A stretch of 64,000 bases of DNA from Paenibacillus sp. PK3_47 (lineage in GTDB: Bacteria > Bacillota > Bacilli > Paenibacillales > Paenibacillaceae). The notes below the pieces were generated by a model. That model was given only the letters and a program-made list of their open reading frames with translations, was not told the origin of the DNA and searched no databases. This document shows, one piece after another, positions 1-7,648 of this stretch. Position numbers and translations under genes: made by a program. Position 1 is the first letter of the stretch. The number at the start of each line of letters is the position of its first letter. The stretch covers positions 310,001-374,000 of the forward strand of contig NZ_CP026029.1 in assembly GCF_023520895.1 (NCBI RefSeq), written 5' to 3'.

Positions 1-236
1 ACCGGTGTCTCCCGGCGTACTTCCGGCTGCAGGCTGTAATAATCATTCAGTGTATGGCCCACGGCATATTGGACCTGCTGCCTCCAGCGCGGAAGCCCGG
101 TAACCGCAGTTCCTCCGTCCAGATCCTGAGTCCCGCCCAGCAGGATATGCTCCACCCGGAAATCATCAAGCCGGCTGTATCTCCGGCCCCGCATGTGCTG
201 TTCTGCAAGACTGGACGCCGTCCAGCCCTCTGCCAC
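1..236 (-). CDS. Partial hypothetical protein downstream of flavodoxin
   Basis: The minus strand stays open from just after the flavodoxin stop to the left edge of the window, so the 3' end is missing. An AAGGA at 249-245 sits 8 nt before a GTG at 236, which I take as the start; an in-frame ATG at 245 is the alternative but touches the ribosome binding site. The visible residues are mostly polar and include GGTQDLDGGTAVTGLPRWRQ and GHTLNDYYSLQPE. I do not recognise the family. Its position 12 nt behind the flavodoxin stop suggests co-transcription, so it may share the iron control inferred for that gene. There is no signal peptide or membrane segment in the visible part. Confidence 0.55.
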   Translation of the reverse strand, partial: MAEGWTASSLAEQHMRGRRYSRLDDFRVEHILLGGTQDLDGGTAVTGLPRWRQQVQYAVGHTLNDYYSLQPEVRRETP

Positions 237-247
237 GCGGCCCATCC

Positions 248-700
248 TTAAGAGACCGCCGCGCAGGTTGCGATAAATTGGCGTCCGAAGTTTCTGCAGG
301 CTTCCTTTTCCTCGGCGTTCGGTCCGTACTCAATCTTCAGGCTCTCCTGCACAATTTCGGCTCCGCGTTCCTTCAGCTTCTCTTCAATTTGATCCACCGC
401 TCCGCAGTAGATCGAATATCCGGTATCACCGCTTCCGAAGGCTGCCGCCTTGAAGGTGCTGAGATCAAGTTCATCCATCTCTTCATAGAAATCGAGGAAT
501 TCATCCGGCAGCTCGCCGTCTCCCCATGTATAAACGCCAATCAGAACGCCTTCATAATTGTTTATCTCTTCCGCATTACAGTCGGTCACCGATTTCAGCA
601 CAGCCTCGCCGCCCGCCTGGGTGATTCCTTCCGCAATCAGCTCAGCCATTTCTTCCGTATTTCCGGTCAAGCTGGCATATGCCACAAGCACCTTAGCCAT
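248..700 (-). CDS. Short-chain flavodoxin
   Basis: Small FMN-binding electron carrier of 150 residues that can replace ferredoxin when iron is scarce. The N-terminal strand VLVAYAS is followed by the FMN phosphate loop SLTGNT (residues 10-15). The isoalloxazine-binding loops are visible as GVYTWGDGELPDEF and FGSGDTGYSIYCGA. The length fits the short-chain class. The ATG at 700 is preceded by GGGGAGGA. A near-consensus Fur box lies 65-83 bp upstream, so repression by Fur with iron is likely, as known for flavodoxins in several bacteria. A partial unknown gene follows immediately and is probably in the same transcript. Cytoplasmic. Confidence 0.93.
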   Translation of the reverse strand: MAKVLVAYASLTGNTEEMAELIAEGITQAGGEAVLKSVTDCNAEEINNYEGVLIGVYTWGDGELPDEFLDFYEEMDELDLSTFKAAAFGSGDTGYSIYCGAVDQIEEKLKERGAEIVQESLKIEYGPNAEEKEACRNFGRQFIATCAAVS

Positions 701-764
701 GATTTTCGTTCCTCCCCAGGGTAAACATTTGATTTAACCATCGTTTGCTAACCTCATTCTATTT

Positions 765-783
765 GATAATGATTATCATTGTC
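765..783. promoter_or_regulatory. Fur box
   Basis: The 19-mer GATAATGATTATCATTGTC differs from the classical Fur consensus GATAATGATAATCATTATC at two positions. It lies upstream of the flavodoxin start at 700 and downstream of the VOC gene, so it most likely controls the flavodoxin. Confidence 0.85.
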
Positions 784-794
784 AACAATTACAA

Positions 795-834
795 CAAAAA
801 ACGAGCCCGGCCCGGATAACAGGCTGCAGCTCGC
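795..834 (-). terminator. Rho-independent terminator of the VOC gene
   Basis: On the minus strand a GCGAGC...GGCTCG hairpin is followed by a run of T (796-801). It lies about 30 nt after the VOC stop codon. Confidence 0.6.
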
Positions 835-866
835 TTTCTTTTTTCCTATTCCATTCTGCCAGCCTC

Positions 867-1244
867 TTAAGCTTCTTCCAGATACCCGCCTTCAAGCAGC
901 GTAATCCCATTGCCGTCCGGATCGCGGAAGTTCATTTCCTTCCCTCCATACTCCATCGTTACCGGCGGCTGGCAGTCCAGTCCCTTGGCCGCAAGTTCTT
1001 CGTAAGTATCATCCAGGCTGCTGCAGGAGAACACCAGATTGACAACTCCCGTCGTATGCTTGCCCCACTTGTTCTCATTCCAGATAATGAGGCCGGGCTG
1101 GTTGCGCTCGAAAGCAATTTTGGCCCCATCGGAATCACCGAATCCCTCAAAGGGTACGGGAATGCCCAATACGTCCGCATAAAAAGCTGCAAGCGCAGCA
1201 GGATCTTTACTGTACAAATTGATACCGTCAAATGACAAAATCAT
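867..1244 (-). CDS. VOC (glyoxalase/bleomycin-resistance fold) family protein
   Basis: Cytoplasmic protein of 125 residues with the two beta-alpha-beta-beta-beta halves of the vicinal-oxygen-chelate superfamily. The N-terminal half reads INLYSKDPAALAAFYADVLGIPV. The C-terminal half ends in the typical MNFRDPDGNGITLLE, which carries the Glu metal ligand of the fold. The substrate cannot be told; members include lactoylglutathione lyases, dioxygenases, antibiotic-binding proteins and many of unknown role. It lies 100 nt downstream of the AraC-type regulator on the same strand and may be co-transcribed with it. A terminator follows. Confidence 0.88.
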   Translation of the reverse strand: MILSFDGINLYSKDPAALAAFYADVLGIPVPFEGFGDSDGAKIAFERNQPGLIIWNENKWGKHTTGVVNLVFSCSSLDDTYEELAAKGLDCQPPVTMEYGGKEMNFRDPDGNGITLLEGGYLEEA

Positions 1245-1344
1245 GGATTATCCCTCTCATTCTCATTGTATATTGTACGCCTTACAGCTTGCTTAACTAT
1301 AGTGTAGCTTGTATGCCGTATGCTGTATTGCAAAAAAACGACAT

Positions 1345-2226
1345 TCACCTGCCTGCATATTTCAAGGCTTCCCGCGGTGTCATTCCGGCGTATTTCTTAA
1401 AATTGTTGATCATATGGGACTGATGGCTGTAGCCGTAAGCAAACACAATATCCTGAATGCAGTCCGGCCGTTGTGAGGAGAAGAGCATTTCCCGCCACAC
1501 ATTCTGAAACCGGATAAGATCGGCAGCTTTTTTGGGGGAGACACCTGTATTTTCACGAAAAAGCCGTTCCAGCTGCCTGCTGCCGACTCCCGAGCTGATC
1601 TCAAGCTCCCCTGCTGAAACGGCACCTTTATTCTTAAGCATAGCGTATACTGCATTCATCATCCCGTCATGACTGCGGCGCTTGTTCTCCAAACGGTGCA
1701 AAAGATAAGCTTCGGCAAGAGAGATCCGTTCAGCTACGGAGCGGGTCCGCGGCAATCTGCCGCTTAGCTCCCTGCAGAATGCCGCGAAATACTGTTCCAC
1801 ATGGACATGGGCATTCAGCACCTCCCTGAGGTGATCATCGGCAAACAGATGTACGCTCCAGAAATAAAAGCGGACCGCAAACATCGAGGTGTGTGGCCCC
1901 AGCCCCGCTTGTCCGGAGACAAAAGGCTCGTCATTAATTCCGCAAAAGATTCCGGATGCCTCTTCCGCCCCGTTCTCCCACTCCCATATAATATCCATAC
2001 AGCTATCGGGTATGATAATTTCCTGCCCGGTTTGAGAACCAGCCCGCGTAGGGTCCGGGTACATATCCGCTGCCGGGTTTTGAAAATGGGCACAGTCAGA
2101 AGTATGCATATCAGCAGTGCCCCAAAAGCAGCGGATATACGGCTGAAGCGCCTTGACCGGCAAGTATTCGCTGGTTTCATCCGGCTTGGCTGTAAGCGGA
2201 TAGTACAGCTTTGAAAGGTTGTACAC
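1345..2226 (-). CDS. AraC-family transcriptional regulator
   Basis: DNA-binding regulator of about 293 residues. The N-terminal domain (LQPYIRCFWGT ... DSCMDIIWEWE ... GPHTSMFAVRFYFWSVHLF) resembles the DUF6597-type sensing domain. The C-terminal 100 residues are an AraC double helix-turn-helix, with SSGVGSRQLERLFRENTGVSPKKAADLIRF as the first half and DIVFAYGYSHQSHMINNFKKYAGMTPREAL as the second. The frame is open further upstream to 2328, but AAGGGAGG at 2245-2238 lies 11 nt before a GTG at 2226, which I choose as start. The neighbouring VOC gene is a plausible target. The inducer is not known. Confidence 0.85.
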   Translation of the reverse strand: MYNLSKLYYPLTAKPDETSEYLPVKALQPYIRCFWGTADMHTSDCAHFQNPAADMYPDPTRAGSQTGQEIIIPDSCMDIIWEWENGAEEASGIFCGINDEPFVSGQAGLGPHTSMFAVRFYFWSVHLFADDHLREVLNAHVHVEQYFAAFCRELSGRLPRTRSVAERISLAEAYLLHRLENKRRSHDGMMNAVYAMLKNKGAVSAGELEISSGVGSRQLERLFRENTGVSPKKAADLIRFQNVWREMLFSSQRPDCIQDIVFAYGYSHQSHMINNFKKYAGMTPREALKYAGR

Positions 2227-2400
2227 TGGCTGCCCTGCCTCCCTTCTGCGCGTCTGCGCACTGTTCGTGGGTAAGTTGATCATACACAACATTGGGCATA
2301 ATGAGAATAGTCGCAGCTTTGCAACCATTTTGTTTGTAGGGTCCGGGGAAAATGTTGTACAATAAAGGCTAAATGAATTTTTTTGAAGGATGGATCAATC

Positions 2401-3264
2401 ATGTATATAGCAGGCGATTGGAAAGACTACGAAGTCATTGATACCGGCGGCGGAGAAAAGCTGGAGCGTTGGGGCGATATTATTCTGCGCCGTCCGGATC
2501 CGCAGATTATCTGGCCGCTCACGAATGAAACGGCACAGTGGCGCGATGTGCACGGTCACTATCACCGCAGCTCTTCGGGCGGCGGACAATGGGAAATGAA
2601 AAAGACGATACCGGACAACTGGAAAATCAGCTACGGCAAGCTGAAGTTCCACCTGCGTCCGACCAACTTTAAGCATACAGGATTATTTCCTGAACAGGCG
2701 GCCAACTGGAGCTGGATGATGGACAAGATTGCAGGCGCGAACCGTCCGATCTCTGTACTGAATCTCTTCGCTTATACCGGCGGTGCAACCGTAGCAGCAG
2801 CAAGTGCCGGTGCTTCGGTAGTTCATGTGGATGCAGCCAAGGGCATGGTCCAGTGGGCCAAGGAAAATATCCAGCTCTCCGGCCTTGGCGAACGTCCGGT
2901 ACGCTTCATCACTGATGATGTATTCAAGTTCGTACAGCGCGAGCAGCGCCGCGGCAGCAAATACGACGCCATCATTATGGATCCGCCATCCTACGGCAGA
3001 GGTCCGGGCGGTGAAATGTGGAAGCTCGAATCCAGCCTGTATCCGTTCCTGGAAAGCTGCATGCAGATTATGAGCGACAAACCTCTGTTCATGCTTATCA
3101 ACTCCTATACGACAGGGATTTCACCGACTGTACTGCGCAATATGCTCTCCATGACAATGGGCAAGCGTTACGGCGGCAAGCTGACCTCCGGTGAAATCGG
3201 TCTGCCGATTACTTCTTCGGGAATGAACCTGCCTTGCGGTATTCTGGGCCGCTGGGAGGCGTAA
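2401..3264 (+). CDS. Class I SAM-dependent methyltransferase (RlmI/RlmK-like)
   Basis: Putative RNA methyltransferase of 287 residues using S-adenosylmethionine. The SAM-binding motif I, VLNLFAYTGGATVAAASAGA, begins near residue 118. The catalytic motif DPPSYGRGPGGEMWKLE begins near residue 194 and is typical of the Methyltrans_SAM family that modifies rRNA bases. The start is the ATG at 2401, with GAAGGA ten bases upstream; a TTG at 2383 is in frame but lacks a binding site. It is followed after 4 nt by an RluA-type pseudouridine synthase, so the pair is very likely an RNA-modification operon. The exact target nucleotide is unknown. Confidence 0.88.
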   Translation: MYIAGDWKDYEVIDTGGGEKLERWGDIILRRPDPQIIWPLTNETAQWRDVHGHYHRSSSGGGQWEMKKTIPDNWKISYGKLKFHLRPTNFKHTGLFPEQAANWSWMMDKIAGANRPISVLNLFAYTGGATVAAASAGASVVHVDAAKGMVQWAKENIQLSGLGERPVRFITDDVFKFVQREQRRGSKYDAIIMDPPSYGRGPGGEMWKLESSLYPFLESCMQIMSDKPLFMLINSYTTGISPTVLRNMLSMTMGKRYGGKLTSGEIGLPITSSGMNLPCGILGRWEA

Positions 3265-3268
3265 GCCA

Positions 3269-4015
3269 ATGACTGCGCATATCACCGGTACAGCCGGAGA
3301 GCACAGCGGCGGCTCGTCCCGCTTTGAGGTGCTCTACGAAGACAACCACCTGCTTGGTATCGTGAAGCCCGTGAACATTCCGGTACAGGAGGATGCTACA
3401 GGAGACCCAGATCTGCTGAGCCTGCTCAAGGAGGATGTAAAGGTACGCTTCAACAAGCCGGGGAACGTGTATATGGGACTGGTTCACCGGCTGGACCGGC
3501 CTGTAGGCGGGGCGATGATTTTTGCCAAAACGTCGAAAGCCGCCTCGCGGCTGTCGGAAAATGTACGCTCCCACAGCTTTCATAAAGTCTATTTGACGGT
3601 CGTACACGGCAAGCCTCCGGCTTCACAGGGCCGCCTGATTAACACACTGCTTAAGGATGCCAAGAGCAATACGGTAAGCATTGTGCGCAAAGGAACCCCC
3701 GGCGGTAAAGAGGCCATTCTAGATTACACGGTGCTTGGCAGCGCAGAGGGCTACAGTCTGCTGAAGATCGATCTGCTGACCGGCCGTTCGCACCAGATCC
3801 GTGTGCAAATGAACGGAATCGGCTGTCCGCTGTACGGGGATCAGAAGTATGGAGCCTCGGTAAGTAAACCCGGGCAGCAAATTGCCCTTTGGTCAGCACT
3901 GGTCGGATTTCCGCATCCGGTGTCCAAAGAAGAAATAGAACTGATTTCGCTGCCGCCGCAGGCCCATCCCTGGAATCTGTGGAGTCAGCATATACAAAAG
4001 CAGGCCATCCGGTAA
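3269..4015 (+). CDS. RluA-family RNA pseudouridine synthase
   Basis: Converts uridine to pseudouridine in rRNA or tRNA. The 248-residue protein has the family signature HRLDRPVGG at about residues 73-81, with the catalytic aspartate at about 76. Further conserved stretches are LLKIDLLTGRSHQIRVQ and LYGDQKYG. There is no S4 domain, so it is a stand-alone catalytic domain of the RluA/RluD type. A GGGAGG located at the end of the preceding methyltransferase gene serves the ATG at 3269. The two genes are separated by 4 nt and end in one terminator. Substrate specificity cannot be read from the sequence. Confidence 0.92.
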   Translation: MTAHITGTAGEHSGGSSRFEVLYEDNHLLGIVKPVNIPVQEDATGDPDLLSLLKEDVKVRFNKPGNVYMGLVHRLDRPVGGAMIFAKTSKAASRLSENVRSHSFHKVYLTVVHGKPPASQGRLINTLLKDAKSNTVSIVRKGTPGGKEAILDYTVLGSAEGYSLLKIDLLTGRSHQIRVQMNGIGCPLYGDQKYGASVSKPGQQIALWSALVGFPHPVSKEEIELISLPPQAHPWNLWSQHIQKQAIR

Positions 4016-4030
4016 CGGGGCCTGCTTTTT
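3996..4030 (+). terminator. Terminator of the methyltransferase-pseudouridine synthase operon
   Basis: Stem AAGCAGGCC/GGCCTGCTT with a loop of about 12 nt, followed by TTTT. It overlaps the last codons of the pseudouridine synthase. Confidence 0.85.
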
Positions 4031-4073
4031 GGGTTGATTATAGAGATGGACCCTATCCTAGGCCCATCCTGAT

Positions 4074-4511
4074 TTATCCGGCCGAACCTTCGGCCGCAGG
4101 TGCCGGAGTGACAGCCATCTTGCCCATTAAATACAGCAGCAGCTGTTGATTATGTGCAGAAATCGGATCAAGCGCTTCAGCAAAAAAATCAGCTCGGATC
4201 TTAAGTCCCCGTTCAGTCTCTCTCTGCCCTGTATCGGTAATGCTCACCCAGACAATACGCCGGTCTGCCGCATCACGTTCACGCATAATCAGCTGGTGCT
4301 TCTCCATCCGGTCAAGCAGCATCGTCACTGCCGCCGGGCTGGTAGCCAGGTGCGGAGCCAGATCGGAAGGTTTCATGGCTCCCCGCTCCTGAAGCAGTTC
4401 CAGTACGGTTAATTGGGCGTCTGTAAGGGTTGGGGCAAGCTTGCTGTCCATATGTAACTTATATTCCTTCAATATCTTATGCCAAATTTTACTGAATTGA
4501 GAGGAGTGCAC
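4074..4511 (-). CDS. MarR-family transcriptional regulator
   Basis: Winged helix-turn-helix repressor/activator of 145 residues. The recognition region reads LTDAQLTVLELLQERGAMKPSDLAPHLATSPAAVTMLLDRMEKHQLI, followed by the wing RERDAADRRIVWVSITDTG, all typical of MarR. The start is the GTG at 4511 with AAGGAAGGA 7-8 nt upstream. It is a single-gene unit, convergent with the RNA-modification operon and downstream of parC, so the target is not obvious from context. The C-terminus is Ala/Pro-rich (TPAPAAEGSAG). The ligand is unknown. Confidence 0.9.
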   Translation of the reverse strand: MHSSQFSKIWHKILKEYKLHMDSKLAPTLTDAQLTVLELLQERGAMKPSDLAPHLATSPAAVTMLLDRMEKHQLIMRERDAADRRIVWVSITDTGQRETERGLKIRADFFAEALDPISAHNQQLLLYLMGKMAVTPAPAAEGSAG

Positions 4512-4589
4512 AACGATTCCTTCCTTTCCATGCGGGGCTCTTCCGTATATCTACATTTTCGCGATATAACTTCCAATTCCTGCAAAACA

Positions 4590-4657
4590 AAAAAATAAAG
4601 TAATAAAAGCAGACGGCGCTGCAGCCGGCTCTGTTCAGGGAGCGGCTGCAGCGCCGT
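4590..4657 (-). terminator. Strong terminator of parC
   Basis: Perfect 15-bp inverted repeat (4613-4627 and 4643-4657) with a 15-nt loop, followed on the minus strand by a T-rich tract ending in TTTTTTT. Confidence 0.85.
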
Positions 4658-4688
4658 TAAATGGGTATGGCTGCTGCTTGGGTGCAGG

Positions 4689-7130
4689 TTATTTGATTGC
4701 CGGGAAAAGCGAAACAATCTCATCTTTTTTCTCCACCGGAACAAGCTGCTTGCCAGTAGAGCGCCGTTCACCGATAGGTGCCGACTCTGAAGTGAAGGTC
4801 TGATAAGTCCCCTCACGGGTAATAGCTACCAGCTCCAGCGGCTCCTTGCAATGGAAGGCGCCGGCGAGTCTGCTGCCGTTCGGCTTCACGCGTTTGCCTT
4901 CCTTGAATTCAAAGGTCGGCATTCCCTTTCCGCCGCGGCTCTGTGACGGGTAATCCACAAGCAGCGAGCGCTTGGCATATCCAAGATCGGAAACCGTCAG
5001 AACCTCGCCTTCATCTTCGCTTACCCAGAAGCAGGAGACGACTTCATCGCCTTCACGCAGCTGAATCCCTTTGACTCCGCTGGCTACACGGCCCATAGCA
5101 TTGACTTCATTCTCCTTGAACCGGATGCTCATCCCTTCGCGCGTCACCAGTACAATATCCTTATCGTTCCTGCTGAGCGCCACTGTAAGGATCTCATCCC
5201 CATCCCCAACCTTGCAGGCCGCTACAGCTCCTGAACGGCTGGTAGAGTATTCCTTGAGCTCTGTACGCTTCACCTGGCCCTTGCGGGTTACGAAAACCAG
5301 ACTGGTCTGCGGATCGTCCAGGCTGCCTGCCGGAAGGACACTGACGACGCTGTCGCCTTTGGTCAGGCTGATAACGTTGACAATGGCTGTTCCCGGCTCC
5401 TTCCACTTAAACTCCGGAATCTGGTGAACCGGAAGCAGGAAGTACTGCCCCTTGCGCGTAAAGACCAGCAGGCTGTCCCTTGTATTCAGATCCATCAGTC
5501 TGACGATATGGTCGCCTTCCTTGACGCCTGACGCATGCCGTTCACCGCCTGAACGGGTGAAGGAAGGCATGCCTGTGCGCTTGATATAACCGTCTGCTGA
5601 CATTGCGACAAGCACATCTTCGGCATTGACCAGCACATCAAGGCTGACCTTCAGCTCCTCCACTTCACTCTGAATCAGTGAACGGCGGTCAATCCCGTAT
5701 TTGTCGCGGATTTCCAGGAGTTCCTTGCGGATGACGCCAATCAGCTTTTTGTCGCTCTCCAGAATGCCGCGCAGTGTTCTGATTCTGGCCTGCATCTCGT
5801 CCAGCTCCTTCTGGAGCGAATGAATCTCCAGATTGGTCAGACGATACAGCTGCAGGGTAAGAATGGAATCTGCCTGCCGCTCGGTGAAGCCGAACATCCA
5901 TACGAGGTTATTCTGGGCATCCTGGCGGTTCTTCGAAGCTTTGATCGCTGCGATCACCTCATCCAGAATATTAAGCGCCTTGACCAGCCCTTCCAGAACA
6001 TGAGCACGGTCCTCGGCTCTTTCCAGATCAAACCGGGTGCGGTGGGTAACCACTTCACGCTGATGCGCGATATAGGCTTCCAGAATGGCCTTGAGGCCAA
6101 GCTGCTGCGGAGCCTTGTTCACAATCGCTACCATGTTAAAGTTATAGGTAACCTGCAGATCGGTTTTCTTCAGCAGATAAGCCAGCACGCCTTGGGCATC
6201 GGCTTCCTTTTTAAGCTCCACGACAATCCGCAGGCCTTCCCGGCCGCTCTCGTCACGGACTTCTGCGATTCCGTCGATCTTTTTCTCCAGACGGATATTC
6301 TCCATCGCGGTTACCAGACGTGATTTTACAATCTGGAACGGCACTTCCGTGATGACAATCTGCTGCTTGCCGCCGCGCAGGCTCTCAATCTCCGTCTTGG
6401 AACGAAGATAAATGCGCCCTTTGCCGGTACGGTAAGCATCCATGATGCCTTCGCCGCCCATGATCGTTCCGCCTGTCGGGAAATCCGGGCCCTTGATAAA
6501 GGTCATGATATCTTCCAGGGCAATATCCGGCTTCTGCATTACCGCGATACAGGCATCGATAACCTCTCTCAGGTTATGCGGCGGAATTTCCGTGGCAAAC
6601 CCGGCCGAGATGCCGCTTGAACCGTTAACCAGCAGATTGGGATAACGCGAAGGCACTACCACCGGCTCTTTCGCTGTATTGTCAAAATTGTCCTTGAACA
6701 GCACGGTGCGCTTTTCGATGTCACGCATCATTTCCATCGCAATCGGCGACAGGCGTGCTTCTGTATAACGCATGGCTGCCGCCGGATCATCGTCCATCGA
6801 GCCCCAGTTGCCGTGCCCGTCTACCAGCACATGGCCCATCTTCCATGGCTGGGCCATACGCACCATACCTTCGTAGATCGAGGAGTCACCGTGCGGATGG
6901 TAGTTACCCATTACGTCTCCGACCGTCTTGGCAGACTTACGGTACGGCTTGTCCGGCGTATTGCCCGAATCGTACATGGCGTACAGAATCCGGCGCTGCA
7001 CCGGCTTCAGGCCGTCCCGGACATCGGGAATCGCCCGGTCCTGGATAATATATTTGGAATACCGGCCAAAGCGGTCACCGACGACCTCTTCCAGAAAAGC
7101 CGGCGAAAATTGTTCTGATAAACTGCTCAT
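4689..7130 (-). CDS. parC: DNA topoisomerase IV subunit A
   Basis: Breakage-reunion subunit of topoisomerase IV, which decatenates daughter chromosomes; 813 residues. The catalytic tyrosine is Tyr122 in [10 protein letters not shown]. The quinolone-resistance region reads [14 protein letters not shown], with Ser83 and Glu87 at the positions equivalent to Staphylococcus aureus GrlA Ser80 and Glu84; these are the usual susceptible residues. The C-terminal half holds the beta-pinwheel repeats (for example [14 protein letters not shown] and [12 protein letters not shown]). The [35 protein letters not shown]-terminus and the pairing with the upstream parE favour ParC over GyrA. An unusually long spacer of more than 500 nt separates it from parE. 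Confidence 0.95.
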   Translation of the reverse strand: MSSLSEQFSPAFLEEVVGDRFGRYSKYIIQDRAIPDVRDGLKPVQRRILYAMYDSGNTPDKPYRKSAKTVGDVMGNYHPHGDSSIYEGMVRMAQPWKMGHVLVDGHGNWGSMDDDPAAAMRYTEARLSPIAMEMMRDIEKRTVLFKDNFDNTAKEPVVVPSRYPNLLVNGSSGISAGFATEIPPHNLREVIDACIAVMQKPDIALEDIMTFIKGPDFPTGGTIMGGEGIMDAYRTGKGRIYLRSKTEIESLRGGKQQIVITEVPFQIVKSRLVTAMENIRLEKKIDGIAEVRDESGREGLRIVVELKKEADAQGVLAYLLKKTDLQVTYNFNMVAIVNKAPQQLGLKAILEAYIAHQREVVTHRTRFDLERAEDRAHVLEGLVKALNILDEVIAAIKASKNRQDAQNNLVWMFGFTERQADSILTLQLYRLTNLEIHSLQKELDEMQARIRTLRGILESDKKLIGVIRKELLEIRDKYGIDRRSLIQSEVEELKVSLDVLVNAEDVLVAMSADGYIKRTGMPSFTRSGGERHASGVKEGDHIVRLMDLNTRDSLLVFTRKGQYFLLPVHQIPEFKWKEPGTAIVNVISLTKGDSVVSVLPAGSLDDPQTSLVFVTRKGQVKRTELKEYSTSRSGAVAACKVGDGDEILTVALSRNDKDIVLVTREGMSIRFKENEVNAMGRVASGVKGIQLREGDEVVSCFWVSEDEGEVLTVSDLGYAKRSLLVDYPSQSRGGKGMPTFEFKEGKRVKPNGSRLAGAFHCKEPLELVAITREGTYQTFTSESAPIGERRSTGKQLVPVEKKDEIVSLFPAIK

Positions 7131-7197
7131 TGGCTCACCTTCTGTTCCTCAATCTGTCCAATTTAAAATAGTGTGGTGATATCCTCGTCACTCCGGA

Positions 7198-7518
7198 GAA
7201 TGTTTGGACTTCCGGCCGCTGTTATTCTCTAATTTCTTAATCCAATGCTGTTATATAGAATGACCTTAAGGTCTCTGAGTAAAGTCCAGTCGCAACTGCA
7301 GTGAATATTTGGACTTCCGGTCGCTGTTGTCTGCAGATTTTCTGATTCAACCGCTATTCACGGTAAAAATCCGCAGACAAAGGCGAACGCTATCGCTCCT
7401 ACAGTTCCAAAATCCCCCTCCGTCACTCCTTTTTTACTCAAGTCTTAAGTTCAATCTATCTGGGCTGAAATTCGAGAATAAAGGCGGTCGCTTACGCTCC
7501 TACAGTTCCAAACTTCCC
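7198..7518. repeat. Outer copy of palindromic intergenic element, interrupted
   Basis: The 5' end, from GAATGTTTGGACTTCCGG at 7198, and the 3' end GCTCCTACAGTTCCAAAC (7496-7513) match the ends of the complete copy at 16945-17113. The arms TTATTCTCTAATTTC (7222-7236) and GAAATTCGAGAATAA (7467-7481) are complementary with one mismatch, and further pairing is seen between about 7263-7283 and 7434-7450. A second complete copy lies inside. No open reading frame is convincing here. Confidence 0.7.
7303..7416. repeat. Inner copy of the same palindromic element
   Basis: Begins GAATATTTGGACTTCCGGTC and ends TACAGTTCCAAAATCCCC. The central stem TGTCTGCAGATTTT (7328-7341) pairs with AAAATCCGCAGACA (7366-7379) with one mismatch, around a loop of about 24 nt. 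It closely matches the copy at 16945-17113. Confidence 0.75.
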
Positions 7519-7574
7519 CTCTGCTCCTCTAATCACCAAGCTTTTAGAAACCGGAAGTCATCGTCACTTCCGTT

Positions 7575-7607
7575 AAAACGCATGCCGCATCGAATGTGCG
7601 GCATGTT
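7575..7607 (-). terminator. Possible terminator of parE
   Basis: CATGCCGCA (7581-7589) pairs with TGCGGCATG (7597-7605) around a 7-nt loop. On the minus strand CGTTTTAACGG follows, a weak T-tract. It lies 40 nt after the parE stop. Confidence 0.45.
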
Positions 7608-7648
7608 CATAAGCATATGCTCTGCGTTGGCTGCAGCGCAATGATCTA

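Noticed and set aside
1232..1423. Plus-strand short frame between the VOC and AraC genes
   Set aside because: Overlaps both real genes antisense and has no binding site.
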